Below, one piece after another: positions 40,483-49,945 of a stretch of DNA of 64,000 nt. The number at the start of each line of letters is the position of its first letter. Position 1 is the first letter of the stretch. The stretch is taken from the NCBI RefSeq assembly GCF_001482195.1, contig NZ_KQ759763.1, forward strand, positions 3,412,024 through 3,476,023, written 5' to 3'. Under the pieces are notes generated by a model that made no database searches, was not told the origin of the DNA, and saw only the letters and a program-made list of their open reading frames with translations. Both the position numbers and the translations under genes were made by a program. Source of the stretch: Luteimonas abyssi (GTDB lineage Bacteria > Pseudomonadota > Gammaproteobacteria > Xanthomonadales > Xanthomonadaceae).

Positions 40483-41790
40483 ATGAGCGCACGCGACGCC
40501 CAGGCCGGGGCGGTTCCCCTGCCCGAAGCCGACGACCGCGGCCTGGCATCGACGTGGCCGGGGCTGCTGACGGTCATGTTCCTGGGCGTCACCGCCGGCG
40601 TGCAGATGAGCGACCGCGGCCTGCAGGCCATCCTGTCGCCGGCCATCCGCGCGACCTTCCAAGTGGGCGACGCGGCCCTGGGCGCGCTGCACGGCGTGGC
40701 CGGCATCCTGATCGCCAGCGCGGTCGCCGTGCCGCTGGCCCGGCTCGCCGATGCGTATTCCCGCAAGCGGATCCTGCTGGCGCTGATCGGCACCTGGACC
40801 GCGCTCACCGCACTGGGCGCGCTGGCCCCCACCTTTCCGCTGTTCTTCCTTGGCCGTGCGGCGACGGGCATTACCGAGTTCGCGATGATCCCGGTGGTCT
40901 ATTCGCTGATCCCGGATCTCGTCAGCGAACGCTTCCGGGTCGGCGCCAACCTGATGTTCGCCGCGCTGATGGCGATCGGCGCCTCGGCGGGGTTCTACTT
41001 CGGCGGCACCCTGCTGGAGTTCGTCCAGCGCCTCAACGACATCGCCTGGTTCGCGGCCCACGACCCCTGGCGCCGGGCGATGCTGTTGCTGGCGACGGCC
41101 GGTATCCCGTTGCTGCTGCTCGGCGCCCTGATCCGCAACCCGCCGCGGCGCGTCTCGGCCGACGTCGACGCCTCCGGCTCGCTCACCGCGTTCGTTGCCC
41201 GCCATCGGCGCGAAATCCTGTTGTTCGTGTGCGCGGCCGGCACACTCGCCGTGGCCGTGCAGGCGGTGATTCCGATGTTGGCCATGGCGCTCGATCGACG
41301 CTTCCCCGGCGATCTGCGCGATGTCGGCCACATGCTCGGCATGCTCATCCTGATCGGCAATCTGGTCAGTTTCCCGATCGCGTGGGGACTGGATCGCCGC
41401 CTGCGCGGACGGCTGGGCACGCGGGCGCGGCCGGCGGTCATGGCCGGCGCCGCCCTGCTGTCGGTTCCGGTGGCGGTGGCGCTCGGCCTGGTGACCACGC
41501 TGTCGGGGGCCTGGGTCGCGGTCGGCGTATTCCTGCTGACGACCTGCATCGCCAACGCACTGATTCCCACGATGCTGCAGGACCTGTTCCCGGCCACGCT
41601 GCGCGCGCGGGCGTTCGCCATCTACAGTTTCCTGATCGCGGCCTTCTGTGCGCTGGGGCCGGTGCTGTCGGGCGCCCTGTCGCAGTACCTGCTCGACGAC
41701 AGGCTGCTCGTGGCGATCGCCCTGGCCGCCGCGCCGATGTTGCTCGTCGCGACCGCGTGCGCCGCACGCTGGGCCTGGCCGGCACGATGA
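40483..41790 (+). CDS. Major facilitator superfamily transporter
   Basis: 435 residues, about twelve membrane helices. The loop 2-3 motif reads LARLADAYSRKRILLALIG (MFS motif A variant, with D and R-x-R). After helix 4 come RAATGITEFAMIPVVYSLIP and an amphipathic loop. The middle loop is charged (RNPPRRVSADVD). The substrate is unknown; a Fur box upstream suggests an iron- or siderophore-linked role. The start is ATG 40483; the frame is open further up but without helices. Confidence 0.85.
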   Translation: MSARDAQAGAVPLPEADDRGLASTWPGLLTVMFLGVTAGVQMSDRGLQAILSPAIRATFQVGDAALGALHGVAGILIASAVAVPLARLADAYSRKRILLALIGTWTALTALGALAPTFPLFFLGRAATGITEFAMIPVVYSLIPDLVSERFRVGANLMFAALMAIGASAGFYFGGTLLEFVQRLNDIAWFAAHDPWRRAMLLLATAGIPLLLLGALIRNPPRRVSADVDASGSLTAFVARHRREILLFVCAAGTLAVAVQAVIPMLAMALDRRFPGDLRDVGHMLGMLILIGNLVSFPIAWGLDRRLRGRLGTRARPAVMAGAALLSVPVAVALGLVTTLSGAWVAVGVFLLTTCIANALIPTMLQDLFPATLRARAFAIYSFLIAAFCALGPVLSGALSQYLLDDRLLVAIALAAAPMLLVATACAARWAWPAR

Positions 41791-41853
41791 GTGCGTCGGC
41801 GTCAGCCGACCGTGCCGCTCTCCCGGCCTTCGTCGCCGACGCCCGACGCCTGC

Positions 41854-43773
41854 CTACACGGCAGCCCGCGCAGCCTCGCGCCCAGGGGTGCCGGCGCGCC
41901 GGTGCCGCTCCAGGTGCACCAGCAGCAGCGAGATCGCCGCCGGGGTCATGCCGGGAATGCGCTGCGCCTGGCCGATCGTGAGCGGACGCACCGTCTCGAG
42001 TTTCTGCCGGACCTCCGCGGACAGGCCACGGACCTGTGCGTAGTCGAACCCGTCGGGGACCGCGGTGTTGCCGTGCCGCTGCTGGCGCTCGATCTCGGCC
42101 CGCTGGCGGTCCAGGTAACCGGCGTACTTGGTCTCGATCTCCACCTGTTCGGCGACCTCCGGCGGGACCGGCGTCTCCGCCGCCAGTGCGGGCACGGACG
42201 CCAGCGCCGCGTAGTCCAGCTCCGGCCGGCGCAGCAGGTCCAGTGCGCTGGCCTCGCGCTTGAGCTCGATGCCCAGCCGCGCCACCGCGTCCTGTCCGGC
42301 CGCATTGTGCGGAGAGGCCCAGAGGCCGCGCAGACGCGCGGTCTCGTGCTCGACCGCCTCGCGCTTGGTCTCGAAGCGCGCCCAGCGCGCGTCGTCCACC
42401 AGGCCGAGTTCGCGCCCGACCGGGGTCAGCCGACGGTCGGCGTTGTCCTCGCGCAACTGCAGCCGGTACTCGGCGCGGCTGGTGAACATGCGGTACGGCT
42501 CGACGGTACCGTGGGTGATCAGGTCGTCGATCAGCACGCCGACGTACGCCTCGTCACGACGCGGCGCCCAGCCGTCGAGCCCGCGCACCGCGCGTGCCGC
42601 ATTGGCGCCGGCCACCAGGCCCTGCGCGGCCGCTTCCTCGTACCCCGTGGTGCCGTTGATCTGGCCGGCGAAGTACAACCCGGCCACCTGGCGCGTCTCC
42701 AGCGTGGGCTTGAGTCCGCGCGGATCGAAGTAGTCGTACTCGATCGCGTAACCGGGGCGGGTGATGTGCGCGCGCTCGAAACCGCGGATCGATCGCACCA
42801 GGTCCAGCTGTACGTCGAACGGCAACGAAGTCGAGATGCCGTTGGGGTAGATCTCGGCGACATCGAGGCCTTCGGGCTCGACGAAGATCTGGTGGCTGGG
42901 CTTCTCCGCGAAGCGCACCACCTTGTCCTCGATCGACGGGCAGTAACGCGGGCCGGTGCCCTCGATCTGCCCGGAATACATCGGCGAGCGGTGCAGCGCG
43001 GCACGAATGATGTCGTGGGTGCGTTCGGTGGTGTGGGTGATCCAGCAGGGCACCTGCCGCGGATGGTCGTCGCGGCTGCCCATGAAGGAGAACACCGGAC
43101 GCGGATCGTCGCCCGGCTGCGCGGCCATGACGCCGGTGTCGAGGCTGCGCCCGTCGATGCGCGGCGGCGTCCCGGTCTTGAGCCGACCGACCGCGAACGG
43201 GCGCTCGCGCAGGCGCGCGGCCAGCGTGGTCGCAGGCGGATCGCCTGCGCGGCCGCCGGCGTACTGGGTTTCGCCGACATGGATGCGGCCGGCCAGGAAG
43301 GTGCCGGCCGTGAGCACCACCGCGGGCGCCTCGAAGCGCAGGCCGGTCTGGGTCGACACGCCACGCACCGCGTCCGCTTCGATCAGCAGATCATCGACGG
43401 CCGCCTGGAACACGCTCAGGTTCGGCTGCGCTTCCACCGCACGGCGGACGAAGGCGCGATAAAGATTGCGGTCGGCCTGGCAGCGCGTGGCGCGCACGGC
43501 GGGCCCCTTGGAGGCGTTGAGCCGGCGCCACTGGATGCCGGCCGCGTCCGCGGCCTTCGCCATGATCCCGCCCAGCGCGTCGATCTCGCGGACCAGGTGA
43601 CCCTTGCCGATGCCGCCGATGGCCGGGTTGCAGCTCATCGCGCCCACGGTCTCGATGCTGTGGGTCAGCAGCAGCGTACGCGCACCCGCGCGCGCGGCCG
43701 CCAATGCGGCCTCGGTACCGGCATGGCCGCCGCCGATCACGATCACGTCATGGCGGTAGAAGGCGTCGCTCAT
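41854..43773 (-). CDS. mnmG: tRNA uridine-5-carboxymethylaminomethyl modification enzyme MnmG (GidA)
   Basis: 639 residues, normal length. With MnmE it makes cmnm5U at the wobble position of several tRNAs, using FAD and NADH. N-terminal FAD-binding [19 protein letters not shown], then the family motif [20 protein letters not shown], a [14 protein letters not shown] block, and in the second half [18 protein letters not shown] and [16 protein letters not shown]. The C-terminal helical domain ends [12 protein letters not shown]. The start is ATG 43773, giving the canonical N terminus. Upstream is a gap with a plus-strand ncRNA candidate. Confidence 0.98.
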   Translation of the reverse strand: MSDAFYRHDVIVIGGGHAGTEAALAAARAGARTLLLTHSIETVGAMSCNPAIGGIGKGHLVREIDALGGIMAKAADAAGIQWRRLNASKGPAVRATRCQADRNLYRAFVRRAVEAQPNLSVFQAAVDDLLIEADAVRGVSTQTGLRFEAPAVVLTAGTFLAGRIHVGETQYAGGRAGDPPATTLAARLRERPFAVGRLKTGTPPRIDGRSLDTGVMAAQPGDDPRPVFSFMGSRDDHPRQVPCWITHTTERTHDIIRAALHRSPMYSGQIEGTGPRYCPSIEDKVVRFAEKPSHQIFVEPEGLDVAEIYPNGISTSLPFDVQLDLVRSIRGFERAHITRPGYAIEYDYFDPRGLKPTLETRQVAGLYFAGQINGTTGYEEAAAQGLVAGANAARAVRGLDGWAPRRDEAYVGVLIDDLITHGTVEPYRMFTSRAEYRLQLREDNADRRLTPVGRELGLVDDARWARFETKREAVEHETARLRGLWASPHNAAGQDAVARLGIELKREASALDLLRRPELDYAALASVPALAAETPVPPEVAEQVEIETKYAGYLDRQRAEIERQQRHGNTAVPDGFDYAQVRGLSAEVRQKLETVRPLTIGQAQRIPGMTPAAISLLLVHLERHRRAGTPGREAARAAV

Positions 43774-43866
43774 GGCAGCGCAGGCGTCAACTCGGAATTG
43801 AAGAGGGCCGCGGGCAGTGCCGGCGCGGGGCGCCATTGTCGCACCCGGCGCAAGACTTGGCATGCT

Positions 43867-44001
43867 TCGTGCGAACGTCTTTCCCTGCACCCGGCGCGGC
43901 AACGCCAAGGGGGGCGTGGCTGGAGTGGAACAGGGCTGGCCAAGCGCAAACCGGGGAAGCGAAGGGGCCGGATGTCGGGGGACATCCGGCCCCGTTTTTT
44001 T
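43867..44001 (+). ncRNA. Candidate small RNA ending in a very strong terminator
   Basis: The terminator at 43964-44001 is on the plus strand, yet no plus-strand gene precedes it: mnmG reads the other way and the next plus gene is at 45027. A CATGCT -10-like box (43861-43866) and a TTGTCG (43836-43841) with a long 19-bp spacer could start a ~135-nt transcript. I find no 6S, SRP, RNase P or tmRNA motif in it. The remaining 260 bp to the lipoprotein gene are without features. Confidence 0.5.
43964..44001 (+). terminator. Strong rho-independent terminator, plus strand
   Basis: GGGGCCGGATGTC pairs perfectly with GACATCCGGCCCC (13 bp) around a GGGG loop and is followed by G and seven T. The minus strand has no U-run, so it works in one direction. 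Confidence 0.9.
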
Positions 44002-44262
44002 GCCCGCGGCGCGGTGGCGCCACGTCGTGGCGGGACCGCTGGAGCGAATGGGCGCCGATTCCCGGCGGGAGCGGAACAGGGGGGATCCGGAAGTCCCCCA
44101 CCGGGAATCGACTCAGAAAACGGTCACCGAAGGATCGCTGAGGGTCGCAATTCGACGCTCTCCGTCAGTTGCGTCTAGCTTGCGTCCAGAACGCCCGCCG
44201 CGCAACCCCCCAAACGACCGTTTGTCGTCGCTCGGGGGCGTCGCGATTCCACTCTGTGATGA

Positions 44263-44901
44263 TCAGCGCTCTCGCTGCTGGACGTGACGCACTCGCTCGG
44301 GCGCCCGCTGCACAGCAGGCCGCGTCGGCGCCTGGGCCGGCCGGGCCTGAGCCGAAGGTCGCGGCGCGGCCTGCTGACCACCGGGGCCGCCACGCGACGG
44401 CCCTCTGGCGCCCTCGGGCCGGGGAGCGCCCGCCGACGGCCTCGAGGTGACGCGCTGCGGCCGTTCGCGATGCTCGACCTGCCGCACCGTATTGCCCAGA
44501 TCGCGCCACGGCGGCCGGCCCGAACCCTGACGTGGCGGCTCCTGATGCGGAGGACGACCGTGCTCCGGTGGACGACCGTGCCCCGGCGGCCGCGGATGCA
44601 CCACGACCGGCGGGCGGTAATACCCGGGGTGATGGATGTAGCCCGGCCGGCCGTAGTAATAGCCGGGGCGACCGTAGTAGTAAGGCGCGCCATAGCCGTA
44701 ACGGGCGCCGGCACCCACGCCCCAGCCGCCATGACGGCTGTAGCCGACGCTGCCGTAAGGTGCGCCGTAGGAATACGTCGCCGGCGCGCCCCGGCCGTAG
44801 TAGTAGTCGCCACTTCCGCCACGGTAGCCGTAGCTGGCGCAGCCGCTGAGCAAGACTGCGCCGAGCGCGGCAGCGGCGAGTCCGAACGTGCGCAGTTTCA
44901 T
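44263..44901 (-). CDS. Tyr/Gly-rich then Pro/Arg-rich lipoprotein
   Basis: 212 residues. Lipobox LLSGC (Cys21). Residues 22-92 are YGY/GGY/YYYGRPGY repeats; from 93 on it is Pro/Arg/Gln-rich and basic (HPRPPGHGRPPEHGRPPHQE and on). Low complexity makes family assignment impossible; the layout resembles envelope proteins with a sticky or adhesive tail. The codon pattern is as in the neighbours. The ATG at 44901 has a modest GGGGCG upstream. Confidence 0.65.
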   Translation of the reverse strand: MKLRTFGLAAAALGAVLLSGCASYGYRGGSGDYYYGRGAPATYSYGAPYGSVGYSRHGGWGVGAGARYGYGAPYYYGRPGYYYGRPGYIHHPGYYRPPVVVHPRPPGHGRPPEHGRPPHQEPPRQGSGRPPWRDLGNTVRQVEHRERPQRVTSRPSAGAPRPEGARGPSRGGPGGQQAAPRPSAQARPAQAPTRPAVQRAPERVRHVQQRER

Positions 44902-45026
44902 GATGACGCCCCTTCTGATCCAGCCCCAGCTTCATTGCGGGGCATTGAATCGGTCCTTAATCCTGCCAGATTCGGACAAGTGCATTGCGATAGCTGAACC
45001 CATCGGGCTTCGGTACGCTTGCCGCG

Positions 45027-45995
45027 ATGCAGTCCCCCACGCCAGCATCGCCCACCTTCCCCGACGTGCTCGCAGCCGCTGCGCGCATCGTGCGCCACGT
45101 GCATGCCACACCGGTGCTGCGCACGCGATCGCTCGACGAACTCGCCGGTTGCACCCTGCACTTCAAGGCCGAACACCTGCAGCGCACCGGTGCGTTCAAG
45201 TTCCGCGGGGCGAGCAATGCGGTGTGGGCGCTGTCCGACGCCCGCGCTGCGCTCGGCGTGGTCACGCACTCGTCCGGCAATCATGGCGCGGCACTCGCGC
45301 TGGCGGCCCTGTCGCGCGGCATTCCCTGCCACGTGGTGACGCCCGCCAATGCCGTGCCCACCAAACTGGCCGCCATCGCCGCCTACGGCGCTGCCCTGCA
45401 TCGCTGCGAGCCGACCCTGGCGGCGCGCGAGGCGGCCTGCGCCAGATTGCAGCAGCACAGCGGCGCAACCCTCGTGCATCCCTACACTTCCGCCGACGTG
45501 ATCACCGGCCAGGGGACCGCGGTGCTCGAGTTGCTGCGCACGGCCGGCCCGCTGGACGACGTGGTCGTTCCGGTCGGTGGCGGCGGCCTGGCCGCCGGGA
45601 CGGCGCTGACGCTGGCGGGGATCGCCCCGGACACGCGGCTCGTCGTGGCCGAACCGTCGGGCGCCGACGACACCGCGCGCAGCCTCGCCTCGGGCGCACG
45701 CGTGACCGAGCTGACACCCGACACCGTCTGCGACGGTCTGCGCGCCACGTTGGGCGCTCCCAATTTCGCCCTGCTGCGTGCCGCCGGCGCCGAGACCCTG
45801 GTGGTCGACGACGACGCCACCCTGGCCGCGATGCGCCTGGTGTGGCAACGCATGAAGCAGCTCATCGAGCCGTCGGCGGCGGTGACGCTGGCGGCAGTGC
45901 TCGCCCATCCGCAGCGCTTCGCCGGACGCCGCGTCGGCATCGTGCTCAGCGGCGGCAATGCCGACATCGCGGCGCTGACGGGAGCGGCGGCGTGA
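45027..45995 (+). CDS. Threonine/serine dehydratase or serine racemase, PLP enzyme
   Basis: 322 residues. Fold type II PLP enzyme. The Schiff-base Lys58 lies in TGAFKFRGASNAVWAL; the substrate loop HSSGNHGAALALAA and the phosphate-cup VPVGGGGLAAGTAL are intact. The C-terminal ACT domain of biosynthetic IlvA is absent, so it is a catabolic dehydratase or racemase-like enzyme. GTG of the next gene overlaps its stop (GTGA), so the two are coupled. Confidence 0.85.
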   Translation: MQSPTPASPTFPDVLAAAARIVRHVHATPVLRTRSLDELAGCTLHFKAEHLQRTGAFKFRGASNAVWALSDARAALGVVTHSSGNHGAALALAALSRGIPCHVVTPANAVPTKLAAIAAYGAALHRCEPTLAAREAACARLQQHSGATLVHPYTSADVITGQGTAVLELLRTAGPLDDVVVPVGGGGLAAGTALTLAGIAPDTRLVVAEPSGADDTARSLASGARVTELTPDTVCDGLRATLGAPNFALLRAAGAETLVVDDDATLAAMRLVWQRMKQLIEPSAAVTLAAVLAHPQRFAGRRVGIVLSGGNADIAALTGAAA

Positions 45996-46621
45996 GGCGG
46001 CGTACACGGCGTCGTCTGGGCCCGCTGCGCGCGCTGCTGTGGCTGCTCGCGCTCACCCTGCTGTGGCTGATCGGGGTCGCCGCGCACGTGCTCGTGGTGG
46101 GCGGCCGCGACGATGCGGGTCGGGCCGACGTCATCATCGTGCTCGGGGCCGCCGCCTACGATGCCCGCCCTTCGCCCGTGTTCGAAGAGCGCATCCGCCA
46201 CGGCATCGAGCTCTACCAGCGCGGCCTGGCCCCGATGCTGATCTTCACCGGCGGCTATGGCGGCAGCGCGGCACGCTTCTCCGAATCGCAGGTCGCGCGC
46301 CGCTACGCGTTGCGCCAGGACGTGCCCGACGACGCGATCCTGATCGAAAGCGTCTCGCGCACCACGCGCGACAACCTGCGCGAGGCGCGCCGGCTGATGC
46401 AGGACCACGACCTGCACCGCGCGATCGTGGTCAGCGACCCGCTGCACATGGCGCGCGCGCTGCGGATGGCGCGCGAGGAAGGCATCGACGCGATGGGCTC
46501 GGCCACGCCCACCACGCGCTTCCGCAGCTGGAACGCGAGCTGGCGGTTCCTGGCCCGTGAGGTCTACTTCTTCCATCGCGACCACTGGACCCGCCTGACC
46601 GGCCGCCGGACGCTGCCCTGA
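45992..46621 (+). CDS. YdcF/SanA-type (DUF218) membrane-anchored protein
   Basis: 209 residues. Arg-rich start, one membrane helix (LLWLLALTLLWLIGVAAHVL), then the DUF218 domain: ADVIIVLGAAAYDARPSPVF, MLIFTGGYGG, SRTTRDNLREARRLMQ and AIVVSDPLHMARALRMA. Family members such as SanA and ElyC affect envelope integrity or carbohydrate-carrier use. The start GTG 45992 is set by the 4-bp overlap with the dehydratase gene; the frame upstream is shadow. Confidence 0.85.
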   Translation: MRRRTRRRLGPLRALLWLLALTLLWLIGVAAHVLVVGGRDDAGRADVIIVLGAAAYDARPSPVFEERIRHGIELYQRGLAPMLIFTGGYGGSAARFSESQVARRYALRQDVPDDAILIESVSRTTRDNLREARRLMQDHDLHRAIVVSDPLHMARALRMAREEGIDAMGSATPTTRFRSWNASWRFLAREVYFFHRDHWTRLTGRRTLP

Positions 46622-46644
46622 CCGGAACATCCACGGAGACCTGC

Positions 46645-47076
46645 ATGCCTGCCGACACGAGCGCATCGACGCGCGCCGCGACCGACCTGATCGGCGCCTA
46701 CTACGCCGCATTCAACCGCGCGGACTGGTCCGGCATGCTCGCGCTGCTGACCGACGATGTCGCGCACGACCTCAATCAGGGCGCGCGCGAAACCGGTCGC
46801 GAAGCCTTCGCCGCGTTCCTCGCACGCATGGACGCGCATTACGCCGAGCAACTCCACGACATCGTGGTGATGGTGTCGGCCGACGGGCGACAGGCCGCCG
46901 CCGAGTACGTGGTCCACGGCGAGTACCGCAGCACCGACGAAGGCCTGCCCGCGGCGCGCGGCCAGCGCTACACGCTGCCGGGCGGCGCCTTCTTCGACCT
47001 GCGCGACGGGCGCATCGCGCGCGTCAGCAACTACTACAACCTGCAGGACTGGATCGCCCAGGTCACGCGCGACTGA
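46645..47076 (+). CDS. NTF2-like/SnoaL-type ketosteroid-isomerase-fold protein
   Basis: 143 residues. Cone-shaped NTF2 fold: TDLIGAYYAAFNRADWSGML, then LTDDVAHDLNQGARETGREA, VVMVSADGRQAAAEYVV and FFDLRDGRIARVSNYYNLQDW. Such proteins isomerise or hydrolyse small molecules or just bind them; none can be named from this sequence. Follows the YdcF-like gene by 23 bp and may be cotranscribed. Confidence 0.8.
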   Translation: MPADTSASTRAATDLIGAYYAAFNRADWSGMLALLTDDVAHDLNQGARETGREAFAAFLARMDAHYAEQLHDIVVMVSADGRQAAAEYVVHGEYRSTDEGLPAARGQRYTLPGGAFFDLRDGRIARVSNYYNLQDWIAQVTRD

Positions 47077-47273
47077 TCCATGCCTCGATGGCGCCGCACC
47101 ACCCGGGCGCCTGACAGCCCGTCACGACAGCGTGTCCGCAGCCTGGCGGCTGCCGACGCCTGCACAGGCGCCACCGATCCATCAGTCTGCGAAGTGGTGT
47201 TCAACACCGCCATGACTGCACATCGTCCTCGGACGCCTCGCTGCAGGTCGCTGGTCGGGACCGACGCGTCGGG

Positions 47274-47906
47274 TCAGAGCTCGGTGCCGTAGCGGTCGAC
47301 GCCTTCGCGCAACAGGTATCGGGTCGCCAGGGCCCGCTGTTCCAGCGGGAAATCCTGCATCACATCCACCAGCTGCCGGAACGAGCGACAGCGCGCGTCG
47401 CGGCTGGCCGGGTCGTTGCCGGTGGCCGACATGCCGATCATGAAACCGTCGTGCAGCATCATCGCCGTGACACCGGCCTGGCGCAGGACCTGCTCGGCCG
47501 CGACCGGGTCGTAGGCCTGTACCGGCGCGTTCTGCGACGACGCCGAGACCGCCAGCGCCAGCACCGCATCCACGAACCGCTGGCGGCTGTCCGGACCCAG
47601 CGCATTCGCCGCGCGCGAGAGGCCCGGCAGGCTGCGGTCGGCGTCGGCGTCGAACAGGGCGCACAGCGCCTCGGCCTCGCGATCGTCGCGCGAGGCGGCA
47701 TGCACGGCGTGGTAGACCCGGTCGATGTCCGCATCCGGTGCGCGCAGGACCACGTCGCCGACGCCCTGCAGGATCAGCGCCGGATCGAAGCCCGACAGAT
47801 CGATGCTGCCGCCGCGCTGCTGTGCGTGCAGCGGCACGACGGCGAAGGCGCAGACGAGAAACGGAAGCACCAGACGGCGGCGGAGGCGGGACGGCACGAT
47901 GGGCAT
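47274..47906 (-). CDS. Exported protein of unknown function
   Basis: 210 residues. Signal peptide (RLVLPFLVCAFAVVPLHA) and a mature helical domain (IDLSGFDPALILQGVGDVVL, then RVYHAVHAASRDDREAEALC and FRQLVDVMQDFPLEQRALAT). Two Cys (in EAEALC and DARC). No family recognised. The start is ATG 47906, which places the signal peptide. Confidence 0.6.
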   Translation of the reverse strand: MPIVPSRLRRRLVLPFLVCAFAVVPLHAQQRGGSIDLSGFDPALILQGVGDVVLRAPDADIDRVYHAVHAASRDDREAEALCALFDADADRSLPGLSRAANALGPDSRQRFVDAVLALAVSASSQNAPVQAYDPVAAEQVLRQAGVTAMMLHDGFMIGMSATGNDPASRDARCRSFRQLVDVMQDFPLEQRALATRYLLREGVDRYGTEL

Positions 47907-48245
47907 GATCGGCGACTCGAGGGCGGACGGTCGGGAGTCTAGGGCGATCGGACTGAATCCTGCGCCACATAGACCCCATCCGATCGCGATCCCACGTCCG
48001 CGGGCGGTCCGCACCGGCGGCCGCGCCGATCCGATGCCCCGATACCGGATACCTGATGCCCCGATGGCCGCCGCGATCACCGGCTGCGCGCTACGACGGC
48101 GGCGCAGATCGCACGGCTTCGGCGAGCCGGCGCGTCACTCGGGCGAAGACAGCGACCACAAGGTTCCGACGTCGGAGGATCCGCACCCATTCGATCCCCG
48201 AACGCGACACCGCGCCGTCACGTACCTCGGTGCGGACGCCTTTCG
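47907..48245. other. Intergenic gap before bioC
   Basis: 339 bp. Contains a direct repeat GATGCCCCGAT at 48033-48043 and 48054-48064 and nothing else I can name. Confidence 0.5.
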
Positions 48246-49160
48246 TCAGCCTTCCGGCGCCGGCCGCCGCCGCACCGGAATCGCGTGGGCCGGAAACCGC
48301 GCCACCTCGCTGCCACCCTCGCGGATCGGCGCGCCATGGTCGGGCGCCCAGGCCATCGCGGTGATGATCTCCCAGCTCGACGGCAGGGGCGCGTCGGGCG
48401 CCGCTCGCTGGGCGTCGTAGGCCTGCGCCGCGCGTGCGAAGCGGGCGCGGCCGGTCAGCGTCCGCCGCCGCTGTTGCAACGCGTTCGTCGCCCCCATCGC
48501 GCGCAGCGCGCGCATCAGCGACCCCAGGTCCGGATGCGGCTGCTGCAGCATCTCGCGATCCAGCACCGGATTGCGAAAGCCGGCCTGCATCAGCGCATCG
48601 CCGAACTGGGCGATCCCGACGAAGGGGCTGACGTGAGGCTCGTCGTCGGCCTGTGCGAACGCGGTCCGCAGTTCGTGCAGGGTGTCGTGGCCGAAGGTGG
48701 AGACCAGCAGCAGGCCGCCCGGCCGCAGCACGCGCCGGAACCCGGCGAACACCGCGGCGAGATCGCCGGTCCACTGCAGGCACAGGTTGGAGAACAGCAG
48801 ATCGACGCTGTGATCGGCCAATGGCAATGCGGCCGCATCGGCACAGACACGATCGACGGCGCGCGGCCCGAGCCCGGGCAGGCGCCAGCCGCGCGACCGC
48901 GCCTGTGCCTGCAGCATGGGCATCGCCGCATCCAGCGCGACGATGCGCGCCTTCGGCCAGCGCGCCCGCATCGCCTGCGCCGCGCCGCCCAGGCCGCTGC
49001 CGACGTCGAGTACGGTGCCGGGCACGGCATCGTCGAGATACATCAGCGATTCGAGCAACCAGCCCTCCACCTCGCGCTGCAAGGCGGAGACATCCGCATA
49101 GCTGTGCGCGGCGCGGCCGAAGGCGTGGCGGACGTGGCGGCGGTCGAACGGGTCGGTCAT
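48246..49160 (-). CDS. bioC: Malonyl-ACP O-methyltransferase BioC
   Basis: 304 residues. BioC methylates the free carboxyl of malonyl-ACP so it can enter fatty-acid synthesis as the pimelate primer of biotin. The start VRHAFGRAAHSYADVSALQR is the BioC N terminus; SAM motif I is VLDVGSGLGGAAQAM; then FSNLCLQWTGDLAAVFAGFR and RVLRPGGLLLVSTFG. Overlaps the bioH stop by 4 bp. Last gene of the biotin operon. Confidence 0.93.
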   Translation of the reverse strand: MTDPFDRRHVRHAFGRAAHSYADVSALQREVEGWLLESLMYLDDAVPGTVLDVGSGLGGAAQAMRARWPKARIVALDAAMPMLQAQARSRGWRLPGLGPRAVDRVCADAAALPLADHSVDLLFSNLCLQWTGDLAAVFAGFRRVLRPGGLLLVSTFGHDTLHELRTAFAQADDEPHVSPFVGIAQFGDALMQAGFRNPVLDREMLQQPHPDLGSLMRALRAMGATNALQQRRRTLTGRARFARAAQAYDAQRAAPDAPLPSSWEIITAMAWAPDHGAPIREGGSEVARFPAHAIPVRRRPAPEG

Positions 49161-49945
49161 GGCGAAGCGTCGGTCGGAAGTTCGGCGAAGCCGTCGCGCA
49201 GCACCTGTGCGACGGCGTCGGGTTCGGTCAGGAACGGCGCGTGGCCGGCGTGTGCGAACACGTGCGTGCGCGCATGCGGTGCCAGCGCCGCGGCGGCGGC
49301 CATCGCACGGGGACTCACCAGCCGGTCGCGGCGTCCGGCCAGCCACAGGCTGGGTACGGTCAAGGTCGGCAGCACCGCGCGCAGGTCCTCGTGTTCGAGC
49401 AGGCCCAGGCCGTCGGCCAGCACGGAGGCGGCCGGCTCGCCGTGGGCGAACACCGCGTCTCGCAGCGCGCGTATCTCGCCGCGGGCGTCGTCCGAACCGA
49501 AGGCTTCCAGCGCGATGAAGCGATCGAGCGTGCCGCGGTAGTCCTCGCGCAAGCCCTCGGCGAACCCGGTGAAGATGTCGCGCGACATGCCATGCGTCCA
49601 GTCGTCGTCGCGCACGAACCGCGGACTCGACGCCAGCATCGCCAGACCGCTCACCCGCTGCGGATGCCGCTGCGCCATCGCCAGCGCGAACAACCCGCCC
49701 AGCGACCAGCCCAGCCAGCGCGCGACCGGCAACCGCGCCGCGAGCGCATCGGCCACCGGCGCGAGCGCCAACGGCAGATCGGCATCGCGACTGCGACCGT
49801 GGCCCGGCAGGTCGACCAGGTGCACGGTGTGGTCGGCACGCAGCGCCTCGACCAATGGCGCGAACACGCCGCCGTGCATGGCCCAGCCATGCACCAGCAC
49901 CAGGTCGGGCCCCTGGCCCGTGGTGTCGATGTGCAACCCGCTCAT
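49157..49945 (-). CDS. bioH: Pimeloyl-ACP methyl ester carboxylesterase BioH
   Basis: 262 residues. BioH removes the methyl group added by BioC once the pimeloyl chain is made. Alpha/beta hydrolase with LVLVHGWAMHGGVFAPL, nucleophile Ser81 in LGWSLGGLFAL, and the catalytic His in FAHAGHAPFL. The operon context (bioF upstream, bioC downstream) supports BioH over generic hydrolases. Its ATG overlaps the EamA stop by 4 bp. Confidence 0.92.
   Translation of the reverse strand: MSGLHIDTTGQGPDLVLVHGWAMHGGVFAPLVEALRADHTVHLVDLPGHGRSRDADLPLALAPVADALAARLPVARWLGWSLGGLFALAMAQRHPQRVSGLAMLASSPRFVRDDDWTHGMSRDIFTGFAEGLREDYRGTLDRFIALEAFGSDDARGEIRALRDAVFAHGEPAASVLADGLGLLEHEDLRAVLPTLTVPSLWLAGRRDRLVSPRAMAAAAALAPHARTHVFAHAGHAPFLTEPDAVAQVLRDGFAELPTDASP

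Noticed and set aside
43774..44001. 6S RNA, SRP RNA or RNase P RNA next to mnmG
   Set aside because: None of the conserved core words of those RNAs is present and the candidate is too short for RNase P RNA.
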